A DNA stretch of 64,000 nt from Balanoglossus misakiensis (Eukaryota; Hemichordata), in assembly GCA_040954595.2 (NCBI GenBank), contig CM082578.2:6820001-6884000 (forward strand). The letters run 5' to 3'. Under the pieces are notes generated by a model. That model was not told the origin of the DNA and did no database searches. It worked only from the letters and a program-made list of their open reading frames with translations. Positions within the stretch are counted from its first letter, which is position 1. Every line of letters starts with the position of its first letter. The translations under genes and the position numbers were made by a program. Shown here piece after piece: positions 37,205 to 50,652 of this stretch.

Positions 37205-38210
37205 CAGACAAAGCGGGAACGAGGAAACCCCGACAAAATTTCTCGCTTGCATCATCGCCGAGAGGTTATGGCTGCGAAATAGTGGGAATTAGCATGTGTG
37301 AACGGCTCTGCCAAACAAGCAAACTGTATATCAGGCTGATGTATTTGCGCTGAAGATTATTTCTGTTGGTTGTGGCTGTAATTATTTCTTACCCAGTGGC
37401 GGCCAGACAAAATATTAGGACCACCATGAATTTGGTCTGCGCCTCTGTGGACCCAGGCTACCGCACTGTCTTCGATAATAACGACACTCTTCTTTAATAC
37501 CAGACAAATATGATTATGATTTCATAATCCATCACCCAGACGCGACAGACACACTTCTCATCGACGTACAAGCACCGATACGGTTGTCTGGGCTCATTAC
37601 ATAGTGATTGAACGTGATTAGCCTCCCCAACCCCGGGATTTACCGCAGCTGTTGCCCACCCGCCCCTGGTGCTGCTGGTAGAATCACGGAGGAGGCCAAG
37701 AGGGAATGTGGTATAAGCAATACCGATATCTGGATACCCTCTAACGGTACCACAGTCTTCTTCTCCAATCAACTCCCCAATTAATAACGTTAGAACTCCC
37801 CAGTGTTTGGTCTGTATGTATGCGTTTTACTGTTGACAAGGTTGACCATCTGTCGACCCGGAATAAAATTCATCCGGCGTGCAACAACAATAGCGCTCAC
37901 AACACCAACAAGAATGTGTGAGCCAGTCGAAAATTATGGATTCATGGCGCGGTACCGCCATCCCCGTGATTCATGATTCGATATGCACGGGCAAAGATGT
38001 CACCATGGTCAACGTTCACAACAACCCCGCTTTTTAAAAAAAATGGTTGGGAGACCACCCAGAATAAGAGATCAGACAAAATTTTACCACAAACAAGTAC
38101 AAACAACACCAACCAAACAAACAAACACACACAAGGACCGTGACAGTTGCTAATAGCACCTTCGAACTCATCCCACCGTGTCTACAGTTTTCTACGGCTA
38201 ACGTTCAAGT

Positions 38211-38410
38211 ATATACTATAAAACGGGAAATGTTCGCGACAGGAATTTTTCTCGATATCAAAAGAGGCAACTGTTACGCGACGATTAATTTTCGCGTTCT
38301 CGATGTAAATCACACATCGGTCTTTCGCAACAACTTTTAAAAACTTGTTTTTCGCGTTTTTGTTGTTGTTGTTCTAGCGAAGTTCGCGAAAAATCTATCG
38401 TTTATATACT
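38211..38410. mobile_element. CGCGAAAA-rich MITE, copy 1
   Basis: The element is about 200 bp with imperfect terminal inverted repeats: left TATAAAACGGGAA plus GTTCGCGAC, right GTTCGCGAAAAATC plus CGTTTATATA. The inner block TCAAAAGAGGCAACTG and ACGCGACGATTAATTTTCGC also occurs, in reverse orientation, in the element at 56.4-56.6 kb. There is no coding capacity. The superfamily is not determined because no clear target duplication is visible. Confidence 0.7.
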
Positions 38411-39718
38411 GATATGCTTTGCCGTTTTAATAGTTATAATAATGCGTGGAGTGACAGTGACTGAATGTAAAATATGGGGTTATCGGATGTGCTTGTGGGC
38501 CACATCACACGAAGTCGAAGAGTTGTGCGCAGTCCACAATAGAAATAAACACAGTAGGCATTGCATTGGTTTTATCAGGCAACGACCAATGTGTACCCTA
38601 TGGTTTATCCTTCCAAACATCTTGATTTGTCGGGGAACGACATCACACACACAGTGATTGCATCTATGGTTTCACTACATTTTCTATCCAGATATATACT
38701 AGTAGTATAGCATCACCGATTTATACAATAAAACATGCGGTTTGCGTCGGTTTTCGGGTCCGAGACAAAAACCCCACAGAGGGCACTTGTATAGAAATGA
38801 CGTGTGTATAACAATGCTTAATTATTTCTGACCGGCTGAATTTAATACTTATCGGACACCCGTGCTCTGGCGTAGTAATAACAATGCATTGTATTGTATT
38901 GTTTTCCACGCCCGCATTTGTTTTGACACATTTTCGTCATTGCTTTTTAATGTGCGGCTGCCCAATTGTTTTGAATAAACAAGAAGCAGAAGTCTTTGGG
39001 TGTGAATCGACGGCGATTAACCGATAATTGATAATGCTTTACCAGTCTAGCATTAATTGCCCAAATGACACAGTTTGTAAATTCCGACATGCGTAAACCA
39101 CAGGTATCCCCCCCCCCCTTTGTTTCAAACGTTTGCGTCGCGTCTTTACTCGGAAATATACTGGTTCGAATATGGTTCAATCTTTTTTTATTACGTTACA
39201 GAAATACACACCGTAAACAATAAACAACACAGAAAAGTACGGGAATCAGAGATTTTACATTACTATCGTCACAACTTACATGAATTTTACTTATTGTATA
39301 ACAAAGTCAGTGGAAATAGTAAATTGACCTATAAAAGGAGATCATTATGATGTAAATTGCTTCCAAGCCAGTATTTGAAATACATGTAATGATGTATACC
39401 GATGTATATACTGTACTGACTCCAGACATATGGTTTTCTATCATTCAATTAAGTGCATGTGTGTGGAAACTAAAATCATGAAAATAGTGCAAAAATTGGC
39501 AGCTCTTGAGGCTTTAACCTGGATAATATTTTAATGACAAAGACCAAGAGGTTTCCACTAGGACACACAGAGCCAAAATTGTCCGGCTATAATTTCCAAC
39601 CTTTGTCTCTAAGGTAACAGCTCAAGAAATTCATTTAAGCAATATTTAAACAAATCTATTAAACTCGAAAATCACATTGACAGAAAGTTACATTATTCAA
39701 TTGGTTTTCTCCTTGATT

Positions 39719-39788
<70 letters not shown>

Positions 39789-39840
39789 ATACAACAACAA
39801 CAACGACAACGACAACAACAACAACAACAACATAACAACA
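39719..39840. repeat. (AAC)n trinucleotide microsatellite
   Basis: About 40 CAA/AAC units with a few AAT and GAC interruptions near 39788-39815. Confidence 0.97.
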
Positions 39841-40431
39841 AGTTATACTATCACCGCCACCACTGTCACCAAACTGGAATGCGCACAACATTATCCTGTT
39901 ACCTCACGACGCTGTCTTCTATTGATTAAATAACAGTACTGACATGCTACATTTAAATTAATATGGAAATCGATCGATATTAAATATATAGTCAAAATAC
40001 AGATTAATGAACAACTACTAGTATATCCATAAGGTAGCGTTAAATATAGGAAGTAATTCTTGAACAAAGATAACAGAAAAAGCGCTTTTGTACATTCGTT
40101 CGGTAGGATAAACTGAAAAAAAACACACCTCGTGTACAGCAATTTCACTCTAAAAGATATTTTAGTGAAAGAATACCGATGGGTTTGATGATAGTAATTC
40201 AATATGGATAGCTTCACCATATTGGCCCATTTGATTCCGCCGTAATTTATAATTGCTTTTCGACTAGCACGCAGCAATTCATATCCAGAAAATGAGCCTG
40301 TTGGCCACTTACGCATGTCAAAATGCATCGTGCGTTGCGGGCATAGGACCACAGTTTACCTGAAATGGATGTCATAACTAAACACCTAGCAGTCAGATAT
40401 CCATGTAGAATCACAACACCCCATGCCCAGT

Positions 40432-43400
40432 TCAATTGGATTTGGGCCCACTGTCCATTTTACAACACACGTCGCGATACAACCCGGCTGTGCGCATGCG
40501 TAAGAGGAACGCCACAAAAATGAAAACACCTTGCAGAGTGTTTGCGACAATGAATACGTAATCCAAGGCATCTGCTTCCACGAAACGATCCAGGAAACCT
40601 ATGGTCCAAGTCACCCCCATCACAGTGGACATCTTGACAGAGAATATCACGTGGTGGCTGGTGTAAGATTTCTGGCGATGCTTTTTCATTTCTATTTCAG
40701 ATATCAGCATCGAGTATACGGTGTACACGTAACAAATCATGTTGAAAACGAGAATGGCTCCGACAGGAACCAGGAATGTGACAACCAAGGGAACAAGTCG
40801 ACCGATCCAACACACAGAACCCTCGCTATAACCAACCTGAAAGTCGGAAGGGGCAAAACTGTCAACTATAGCACATATCCCAACGAATAAGAGCGGCAGC
40901 AACCAAGCATACAGGCAGTAATATAGGAACACCTTTCCACCACCGGAACCGACCCTTGTCAATTTCACACGCATGTACAAAATATCGGTGGCCATGACGC
41001 TCATCCAACAGAACGCCGCAAGCCACGCGTAGTGCGACACGATAGCTGCCGTTTTGCACAGCCACGGGATATTGGTCACTTCCATCACTGTTATGAACAA
41101 CAACTGCGCAAGAAACAGAGCAATGGCCAAGTTCAGGATTATCTTCCCCGGGCGAGTTCTCATCTGCCTGAACGCGCATATGGTAGCGATCGTGACGAAC
41201 AGGCAGACTATGGAGAGCACACAACCGACGAGGGTTAGAAACTGTTTCAATTTTGTCTTGGAGCTCAGCTGCCAAAATGACGCCCTCGCACTCTGCGCAT
41301 GACACACGAAAGCATGGCCACCCAGTTGTACAAATTTACCCTCGGGATAAACAGACGACTCCGCCGACAGAACCCCGTCGACTATCTGGAAATTCCCCTC
41401 AGGGATTTTAAAAATTACTCCTTCTGGGCAACTCAATAGGTTATCATTGTCCCGAGACTCACACACTACGACCTCTAAGGTCGTACTTGGGACGGGGGAG
41501 ACAATTTCTTCATAATGACACGATTTTGATCGGAAAGAGTTTGGGTCGTAAAGCGAACGTGGTGTAAGATTAGCAATCGTGTCTTCGTTCGAAGTTTCGT
41601 TGTAATCTGCAATGATACCTCTAATTGCCACCGGTACTTTTCCGTTCCCACATTCCTTGGTCTCCATCTCGAAAGTAACTGACCTCATGGCAATGCCCAG
41701 AATGGACAATTTAGAACTTAGTGCAGTCCAGGTCGCCATACATGCATTCGGTAAAAAATCCGTCAAAAACGTCAAGTCTACTTCAGCCGTAAGTGTAATA
41801 GTTACGCCATCAGTATCAGTACTCCGTGATGTAAGATTGTTTGAAATGACGGCGAAAACGGGCGTATCATTTAAAAAAGTGTTTGGGATCAAAGACTCTA
41901 GAATTTGTTGCTGGTTATCTGACGGGGGAATTTCATCTATCGAGTGACAGGAAACACGAATCAACATGAAAATCTTTGATACAGTGTTTTGCGTGGTTGT
42001 GAGGAGCGGAGCGTTTTCTTGGGACCGGCGACGTGGCAGCGACGGAAGGGTTGTGGGCTGTGATGAAGTGATCGCGGACGAGTTCTGGTGCACGGTCGTG
42101 CGCTGGAATGGGAATTTGCGCACACACTGCTGTTGGAACACGTCAAAGATTTCGCCCTGTTGGCAAAACCAGTGCTCCCGTATCTCGTCACTCTTCGAGG
42201 TCACCACTTGCTCGCCCTGGGCAGCAAAATTAAATAATACAGTCAACATGACAACGCGGCCTTTATTTGCGTGTAACGTTGGCGGCACGCTGCAGGCGAC
42301 CGACCGAAATGAAAACATCGGTTCATTGCACTGTGCACAGTAGACGTTCTTATAATAGTGAACGCTTCGCTGCCCGAACACCACTCTGAGTGCGGTGACC
42401 GCCTGAGTGTGCGGGCTGTGGCAAAGCTCAACAACGGCATCATCGTCAAAACTAGGAAGGCAGGTGTCGACGTACGCTGCGTACTGACATTTAGTGACAC
42501 TCTGTTCAATATGGGAAGGTATTGCGGATGCCATGCGGCAGAGGTCATTCGACCTCAGGTAGGCCACGACCGATGAAATGTTATCAAAGTGATCAACAAC
42601 GCCGCGCATAACTTCCGTATACTGAGGGCACTCCCATGTCAATAGGGTAAACTGGACGCTGGATTCATCTTCACCATGACATATGGCGCAGTAGATGTTA
42701 CTGTACACTTTGCCGAGAGAGGTGAACACCGGAGTAACATCTAAAACCGACACATCTGCAAAAGTATGGAATTTTGAGTTAGGTCGAAAACTAATTAATA
42801 GAAGGAAAGGAGCACGAAGTTTTACACATGGCAAACTTGAATAGTACATATACTTTTGTAACGCAATAACAATGTCTGTGACTGAATGACTAAGTGACTA
42901 AATGTTGTACCAATGAACGGACATCTACTGTATTGTACATTTTACATGAAATGATTCTCGACATTGTGTAGGAAGAGCCGGACAGTATCAAGGTTACACA
43001 AATTCTAGTAAGGCTGCATTCACAAACACCTCTGGAGGGGGGGGGGGCAGGAGAATTGAGGGGGGGGATTTGAAAAAATTGAGGGTATGTAAGGGGGGGG
43101 ATTTGAAATAATTTAGGGACTGAAAGGGGGGGACTTGAAAACTTTAACGACTAAATATTTATTTTGAGTCCACAAAAATGCAGTTTCGCGCCCTTTATTT
43201 TACAAAATTTTCTAATGTGGGAGGGGGACACCCCCTCCCACACCCACCCCCTCCATTCATCAACACCTTTCAATCATTGACTGGTTTATCTAGTGTCCCA
43301 GGTCAGGGAACTTGCCCCACCCCATGATAACTTTGAGCGGCGACGGTTAAATTTGTCCTCCCCAACATACCGGTAGTTAAGTTAATTTGCTTTTGCCGGG

Positions 43401-44955
43401 TTCATTAAAATGCAGCTTTGAGCTCTGTATTTTAGAAAATTTTCTTAAGTGGGAGGGGGACACCCCCTCCCAAACCCACCCCCTTCAATTATCGGTTTAC
43501 AATGTCCCCCAACACAGAATACAAATATATGTACTTAAAAAATAAAAACAATGTTCAGTTTTAATACCCACTGATGAGGGGAAACATCAGTTTCAAATTC
43601 TTTTCATGGGAGCGCTGTTTTTCTTTTTACAAGATAGATAGGTGAATGATGTGTTTTGCTCTGTGAAAGAAAATGGGGGGGGGGGGGATTTCAAAATTTT
43701 GGCAGTTCGGAAGGGGGGGATTTGAAAATATTGGCAGTTCGGAAGGGGGGCATGTGAAAATTAGCGGTAAAAAAAATTGAATTCTCCCGCCCCCCCCCTC
43801 CAGAGGTGTTTGTGAATGCAGCCTAATAAAGCAATTTTATTTTTGTAATCACACGGTACAGCAATCATTTTTATTGCTAGCCAAGCATAGATACGTGTCA
43901 CTGATCCAGTATTTTGCGGTTGGGACTGAAAATAGAACATAGAGTGAGTGAGTGAGAGAGAGAGAGAGAGAGAGGGGGGGGGGAGAGTGAGTGAGTGGGT
44001 GGGTGGGAAGGGTGAGTGAGTGAGGGAAAGGGCTAATTTTCACTGGACTATAAATATATAAAGAAACAGTTTTGTTGAAAGCTTACCCTGTTTTACCCCC
44101 CTTCAAACCCGTGCGCCGATTTTACGCGATCTTAGAGGGAATAGATACTCAGTATACGAAATAAACATTAACCTTACCACTCTTGTTTTCGCATTTCTGT
44201 CTAATATCCTCATGTGGCCAGTCGTTGGGACACCTATATGTTACTATAATATACTTAATTGTCAAATCGCGATCAACGAACTCAGTGACATCATTCGAGA
44301 GTTTCAGGCAGCGTTCAGTTGCAACTATTTCGTCAAGGCTTGGCAGATCTTCAGTGCCACCAAAGCACTGGTCTTCATAGTCATGGCAGCAGTCTTTACG
44401 AATGAGGCATCCGGGCTCACAGCTGCACATTTTACCATGGTACGAGGACAGTTCCACGGTAGCAGTACCATTGCAGACGAGCCCGTGCGGTGTGAGGCAC
44501 GAGTCCATTCGTTTACCCGTGCCTGGATAAATGCAGTGCCCCGACTCTTCGTCTATGGCATAGAACTTGGGAGGTGGTTCGGGTGTAACACTGACTGTTG
44601 ACGCCGGGTAGGACAAGGTAGGAGAGGTCAACTCGGGGTAGACATAGACAGTCGCAGCTCGAGATGTTGAATGTGCCGTAGAGTCTTCTGTCGGTAGGTG
44701 GCGAGGCGGAGAGGTTAAGGGGGAGAGAAGTGACTCGGAATCTGTGCTGACAGTGTTGGTGTCTGGGGACAGATTCGCTGATGGGGACGCGCTGTCTTCT
44801 AAATCGCGCCCGTTGTCCGCTGGTCTTCTGCCATCGGACGCGCGGGTTGATCCTGGAAGGGTCGTTCGGGACGTGGTACTAGTACGAGTCCCCACCGCCG
44901 TCTCATCCCAATAAACGACTAGAACCATGAATGCAAAACACCAAACCGCTTTCAT
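40432..44955 (-). CDS. Methuselah-like adhesion-type GPCR with somatomedin-B-like domain, copy A, 2 coding exons, 1033 aa
   Basis: Probable cell-surface receptor. Exon 1 (44955-44178) encodes a signal peptide starting MKAVWCFAFMVLVVYW and a Ser/Thr/Pro-rich stalk. A cysteine domain follows with CSCEPGCLIRKDCCHDYEDQC, the somatomedin-B pattern. Exon 2 (42755-40432) joins in phase 1 (AGT G|AT GTG). It encodes the long Methuselah-like ectodomain with two modules, YSNIYCAICHG and YKNVYCAQCN. It then carries a class B2 seven-transmembrane region from about residue 767 (LKQFLTLVGCVLSIVCLF ... GVTWTIGFLDRF ... ANTLQGVFIFVAFLLR). ECL2 has VCWIG. No HL-S/T GPS cleavage site is visible before TM1. The tail is very short (KMDSGPKSN). 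A non-coding 5' exon lies at about 45613-45558. It is the tandem paralogue of the gene at 50.7-57.6 kb. The ligand is unknown. Confidence 0.92.
43012..43823. mobile_element. 0.8-kb terminal-inverted-repeat element in the receptor A intron
   Basis: The left end GGCTGCATTCACAAACACCT followed by CTGGAGGGG is the reverse complement of the right end (CCCCTCCAGAGG ... TGAATGCAGCC). Both sides are flanked by TAA, a 3-bp target duplication consistent with the PIF/Harbinger type. Internally, an about 85-bp block containing GTGGGAGGGGGACACCCCCT occurs twice (43170-43262 and 43409-43494). G-runs with GGGGGGGATTTGAAAA occur four or five times. There is no transposase frame, so it is non-autonomous. Confidence 0.8.
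43941..43979. repeat. (GA)n / GAGT simple repeat
   Basis: A GAGTGAGTGAGAGAGAGAG tract followed by a G-run and further GAGT/GGGT units up to about 44020, in the receptor A intron. Confidence 0.9.
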
Positions 44956-45557
44956 GACTCCTAGATATGCCTAGCCGGAACTGCAATGAGGCCAAAATAG
45001 AAGGAAATGTTCTTTTTCGGTCTTTTAATGTGCTTTAAGACATTGGGTATACATGTATTGCCCCACAACTTGAAAATGAACACTGTCGTGCTCAATTCTT
45101 TGTTCACCTTGCTGGCGGAAACAGTTCGCTTGATCGTCAGAGCAGTAACTATCAAGTGAACTTTTCAAATTAACCATTTCTAAGTTTTGAGTTTCGGCAA
45201 ACTCCGAAGTATACGCCCTTGTTATTCAACGTCCGAAAAGAACCTTTACCTCAGACTGTAAGTAAACATCACATAGTTTTCCAAGTAAGGAAATATGAAA
45301 AAAAAGATACAACTCTCTATATCTTTGAAATAATGAAGTCAACTAAGTTCAGCAGATGTGTGGAAGATGGGGCTAAACATCAGGCGGCGTGAGAAAGTAA
45401 TCGACCCTATCGTGTGTTCAAACCTATCGAGATTATTGCCTATTACCGTACGTACATTCATTGTTTCATTAATAGTGCCCCGTGTACATGACAGTAAACG
45501 CACAGTATTGTGATACTACATGTAGTATTTTGACTCGGACATTGATCGTGATCTTAC

Positions 45558-45644
45558 CTTATCAACTCTGTGCGAATCTTCAGCTTGAAGTTATGATCTT
45601 GAAAACGGATTAATGCGAAAGAGAGAATATTACACGCTTTTATA
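45558..45644 (-). promoter_or_regulatory. TATA promoter and 5' non-coding exon of receptor A
   Basis: CACTATAAAAGCG (TATAAAA at 45644-45638, minus strand) predicts a start near 45613. The transcript would run to a donor GATAAG|GTAAGATC at 45558. A matching acceptor CTCATTGCAG|TTCCGG lies at 44981/44980, 25 bases before the ATG at 44955. The spliced 5' leader contains no ATG. The arrangement matches that of receptor B. Confidence 0.6.
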
Positions 45645-45699
45645 GTGATACGTTAATTACATTCAAATAACACTGACGTCACCACCTAATCACATGGAT

Positions 45700-48600
45700 C
45701 TTCAACTCTAAGGCCGAACTGTTGTTTGCTTGGGGAAATATATATATTTTATTTGTTTACAAAAAAACCTCACAAATCTTTCGGCTTTGTGGCAAAAGCC
45801 TATTGAAATTGCAGATGTCTTGATATCTTGCTTGCATCCATGATATAAACAAATATTGAAATGGAACGCGTGAAAAAGTCGGATTTTTTCTTTCTGATAA
45901 AAAGTTAATCTGTAAACGATGTTTTCCCTGATGTGAATACATTCTAGACCACACGATTTTCGTCATCAAAGTCTGACGCGATAACCGCAAGCTCGAACGG
46001 ACGGACGACAACTAAACGCCAATACGGCTTTAGAGACTGGAAGTAGGCCCTACAACACAGCAATTTGTCCTTGTCGGATTAAACATGCACTTAATTCACA
46101 GCGATATAAATATGTTTCCTTAATAGGATTAAAGCACTATAGATACAAGTATAGACTGCCACTAGGTATGTGCGTGTACGGGCTGAACATTATGGATTAT
46201 AGGGAAGAAATAGAAGCTTAAAAGCTCAAGTTTCAGAAAAATGTGTTTTCAATAAAAATCAGTGACCATATCCGATAGCACTATCGAAAGCGCATGTCAT
46301 TATTTATAAGGAAGCTTCACCTGTCTCATGGGTACATCGACGTGTCTATAAAGTTAGGTTTCTATACCTGCGTGAGGGCGCTTTTCCCAGTGAGTTACAC
46401 GGGGCTGGGAAGTGTAACCCCGTATGTGATAGTCACTAACGCTCCACGACCCATCTGCACTGCCGTGTGTTCGAATATAACGAAATAATGAACTAAAATG
46501 TTCACAAAGATACAACTTACAGTTCATGTAGCCCAGTTAGAAATCTGTTTACGAAGCTATAAGTTGATCGAAAGAGTATAGTGGAGGTGACAAGTTTCTT
46601 GGTAATTTGTAATAAATATTAATTTGTAATAAATATTAACTGATCCTGCGAACATGACACACGTAGTTGTAAATATTTAACAAGGTTGTACGATGGAATA
46701 CTCGGAAGGAAATCTCTACCAGCGGGGCTTTTTATTGAACTTGATTCAATGATTTGAAAAAAATACCCTTTTCAACAATCATACGGCCGCCGGAAACGTG
46801 GTAGGTAATTGAAATTGTGTTGTTTAGAACATTGGGATTATAAACGCAATCGAGGACATTTTTCAACAAAAACTGGTCCTCTATGATACTTATGAGATTT
46901 GCCTTCACTTAACCTCATCCCTCGTCTGCTCAAACTTTCTCAACTGAACAGACCAGCCGTCACACGTATTCTCGGGCAGAGAATTCGTTATCTGACACCC
47001 TAGCATAAAATGGCAGGAATCGCCTCCCCTATTTTCGAATTCGTCTTTGCAAAAAAAAAAAAAACACGAAAGGCACGTGCTTAAAGCTCCGCTAACTATT
47101 AACTTTTGTTTTTTTTTCGGTAATTTTGTGCTGAAACATCATCTGGTTCGAATCCCTGAGACATGATGAAATACGCAGAATTCAGCTGATCAGCTGCAGG
47201 GTAGTCCATGTGTGTTATCGATCTAAGTCCGGTCTATAATTCATCCGTCAACAACAACATTGTTCTTATATGTGCCCTGTTGACAATCTCAACACCGGCC
47301 GCAATAGCATGCTATACACGGAGCAGAGCAATAAACGTTATTTATTACACAGAACACAAAACACAGAAACAAGGTCGAAAGTATAACAGCTAACATGAAG
47401 ATGATTGGTGAGTTATCCTCTAGAGAAATTAAACCCAAAGCGCAGTGCCATCTGAAACCTAAATCTTCGCTTCTGGGGAACGTGAAATGCAATTTAGAGG
47501 ATTATCGAGGATTAAACGTGTATTGGTTATAGTTGTGTTGCACCGAAGGCCACAATTGTGAAGTATGATAAGAAGTTTAATGAAGTCATCGGTTGAAATA
47601 GTTGATGAGCTTGGAAGGAACCGGACTACAAAAGTCAAAAGCTTTTACTGAAATCGACACCTCATGAGAACGGCATATTTATTCGTCGTGAGATAGTGCT
47701 ACACACGTGTCTGTTGTTTACACCTTTGGCAATAATTCTTTACTAAGAAAGATGCAATCTTTGTAATGATGAACCGGGATTTTAAAACCCGCGGACATTT
47801 TTTTTGGATGTGACTATTAAGTGTAGTAAGATAACCAATTTCATTTGATATACCGCACCGAAGATTTGTTAGGTTACTTCATGTGCTTTGCACACTCTCG
47901 GCTAGACTTGCTCCAAGTCTATGGGCTTCATTATTTCACGATAAATACATTTCAGAAAATGTTGTTCCGAGTCTCTCTATATATAGCGTGTGTAGGAGTA
48001 TTAATGGCCTTTTTCTCGATCCCAGGGCAGAACAATGGAGGCAAATAAGAAATCTTTTGTGTTAGCATGTAACTGTTTATTGGAAACAAAAGATTTGACC
48101 CACTGTTGAGAAGAGCCTTTAAAGGTATACAGTCACCCCCAATTTACATACGCCCATATATGGCTGAAATGGCGTATTTGAGGATTCTAAAGAACATATG
48201 GTGGCGCTCTTTTTCCGCGTGTTCCACCCACCGAAAATCCGTGATTGGCTGGATCTCAAGTTACCATGGTAACTGTAGCTAAATTTCCATAGGTGACCGT
48301 ATACCTTTAAACGCGTTGGTCCATAGCCACTTGGTGAACGGTAACCGAAACCAGAAGCCCAGCTCCACAAATTCGAAACACATCTCAGTACAAACTCGCT
48401 CCGACGAAGCAAGCAAATGCACGAAAAGTATTGGGGAAATACATGTAACGAGACATCGAACAGCTAGCAGAATAAGATAAGAATCTTTATAAAGACAAAA
48501 AAATCACCAAGCGACCAGTGGGCTAGTCTGACTCTCGACCGACAGGTGACGCAGACACGATATTCCCTCGCTCCAATCGGTCGCCGGGTATTCAAAGTTC

Positions 48601-50480
48601 ACAAGAGTTTACTGTTTTGAATCTTTATGAATCTCCACTACCTGTATAGCATTTGACTGGCTCGTTCCAGTGTTTTATTCTGTGCAACAACAATGACTTC
48701 TTGTTTGATTCCCGCCAGCAGGATTACATGCCCAGTATTAATCTTCTCAACACGATCTGTTCGCAAATAATCGACAATTGCTATCGTTGAAAATGTTATT
48801 GAAGTGCGAACTCGAGGGATTTTGTTATCAACAACAGCAACGCTCCGTATACACATATACACGACTTGTTGACGAGCTGAAGACTGGGCTAATATGTGGA
48901 GAGGACCATGAGAATTCGGACCTTATACGAAACCTGGCCCAGGATTTTTTTACAATGACAACAGTCTCGCAAGAGGCTGTATGTGAATTGTTTATTTTTT
49001 TGCTAGCCCAATCTATGATCATCTCGAGCAACAGGTGCCCCCCCTATTTCTTTACACTTGGGTAATCAGGAGAAATTCAAAAGTTAAAGTTATGTATTTC
49101 GGATAACCAAAGTCAAAAACAAATCTTTTCCATTAAGAATATAAAGACGAAGGGTGAACAATGTGGATTTGACAGAGGGCGATAGAACACTGACAAGGGA
49201 AACGTTGATCTCTATTGCTATGCCTTAATGAATGAACATTTCGCTCAGTTTTTGATTGAGTATGCTGACTTTGCATTGGGTTTTGTTGACAAGAGGGCCA
49301 ATTAAGACTATCAAAGACATAAGTGTGGCTCCAACATCTTTAATTACAGGAATATTTATTGACACTTATACAAATTCACGTTTAATCAAAGTAAGACTTG
49401 AATTGTCACCGTGTCCAAACGCCAATAGTAATGTGTACACGGCTGTCTAGCGAAAAAATATAATAATTATGTGATGATGAAGTGCATGAAATAATCAATT
49501 CATGTGAGAAAAAAATCAATATCAAATATCACATTCACACGGTAACTTGTGATGACAAACATAATAGAGAACCCCCATCTCTCAATTTCGAGCCTACATT
49601 CTAAAGTTAACACGCAATATCACCCAGTATTTCAAAGGCGACGAATTATTCGTGACAACTGCAAGGATAGTACCAAGATCACGTGACACCAATCTCATGG
49701 GTACACCTCTGGAATCGCATTTAAAAAGTTGTCCAACTAAACCAACAACACAAATCACATAGTTAACAGGATGGCTATGAATGCCCTATAAATTATCAAC
49801 CTGCAGTGTTGACATACAGACAAAACGAATCGTCCATGAATATGTGAAGAATACAAAAAAATATAAGGCATCCCAGAAAGCCATTTTACATGAACTCCGG
49901 CCATATATCCTCGTCGCTAATGCTGCTGAATATCATTCAAGCAACAAAACTTGCTAAGTAAAATTTATATTTTGCACTGCCAGAGAGATATACCGCCCGC
50001 TTGTCAATACATTGTGTCTGCCTAAACTAAACTAAAGTGTCAAAAAGTATTATGTTATGATAATAATATATTTTGATGATAATGATACAATAAATATTAT
50101 ATAGCATGCAGTGACACCGTCCAGTTTGTTTGAAAATCCACAACTTAAATTGTCTCCAATATAATCTAAATCTCTTCATTTCTCAATAATATGCAGTTAA
50201 TCGCAATCATTGCCAAGGCCTCTTGTCTAAAACCACCGATGAAAACTGCTGACTCAACAGTTGTTTTCTCTCATAATATCGACTATATTCACGGCCCTGT
50301 ATTCCTTAAAAGACTTTAATTAAACTTAGGAGAATCCAAAAACCTCAGTTAAAATAACTTTGACAAAACCTTCAATTTTATTGATCGTACATCCTTCTAA
50401 TATTTTCGTTTATATGCACCCGCCGGCTTTTAATCGACCTTCTATTATATCGAGGCTTGGTCGGTTTTAAATACATGGTT
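45700..50480. other. Intergenic between the two receptors, one MITE
   Basis: Apart from the MITE at 48.1 kb and a 17-bp direct repeat (AATTTGTAATAAATATT at about 46605-46638), I see no gene. A GGTTCGAATCC at about 47147 looks like a tRNA B box, but no tRNA fold surrounds it. Confidence 0.45.
48118..48311. mobile_element. TTAA-flanked MITE, copy 1 (194 bp)
   Basis: Termini are TTAAAGGTATACAGTCACC and its near inverse GGTGACCGTATACCTTTAA, with TTAA at both outer ends as target duplication, piggyBac-like. The interior carries CCCATATATGGCTGAAATGG, AACATATGGTGGCGCTC and GATTGGCTGGATCTCA. There is no coding capacity. Copy 2 at 58995-59188 is in the opposite orientation and the same length. Confidence 0.85.
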
Positions 50481-50487
50481 AAACTTA

Positions 50488-50625
50488 TCCAGTCAACTAT
50501 GCAAATTTGGCCACAGTTTTCTATGTAAAGCCTAGATCTGGCCAATCACAGATTTTCATCGGGTGGCTCAGCCATAAAGTGCGACACCACACGGTCTTTT
50601 TAACCGTATATGGCCAAATGTAAAT
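50488..50625. mobile_element. Diverged relic of the TTAA-type MITE
   Basis: The segments CAGTCAACTATGCAAATT, GATCTGGCCAATCACAG, GGTGGCTCA and CCGTATATGGCCAAATGTAA align in order with copy 2 of the 194-bp MITE, with deletions and substitutions. It sits directly downstream of the receptor B stop codon. Confidence 0.6.
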
Positions 50626-50652
50626 AAGATGCGATTCTATAATCATTTAACT

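Noticed and set aside
47140-47165. tRNA gene suggested by GGTTCGAATCC
   Set aside because: No T-stem, acceptor stem or A box can be folded around it.
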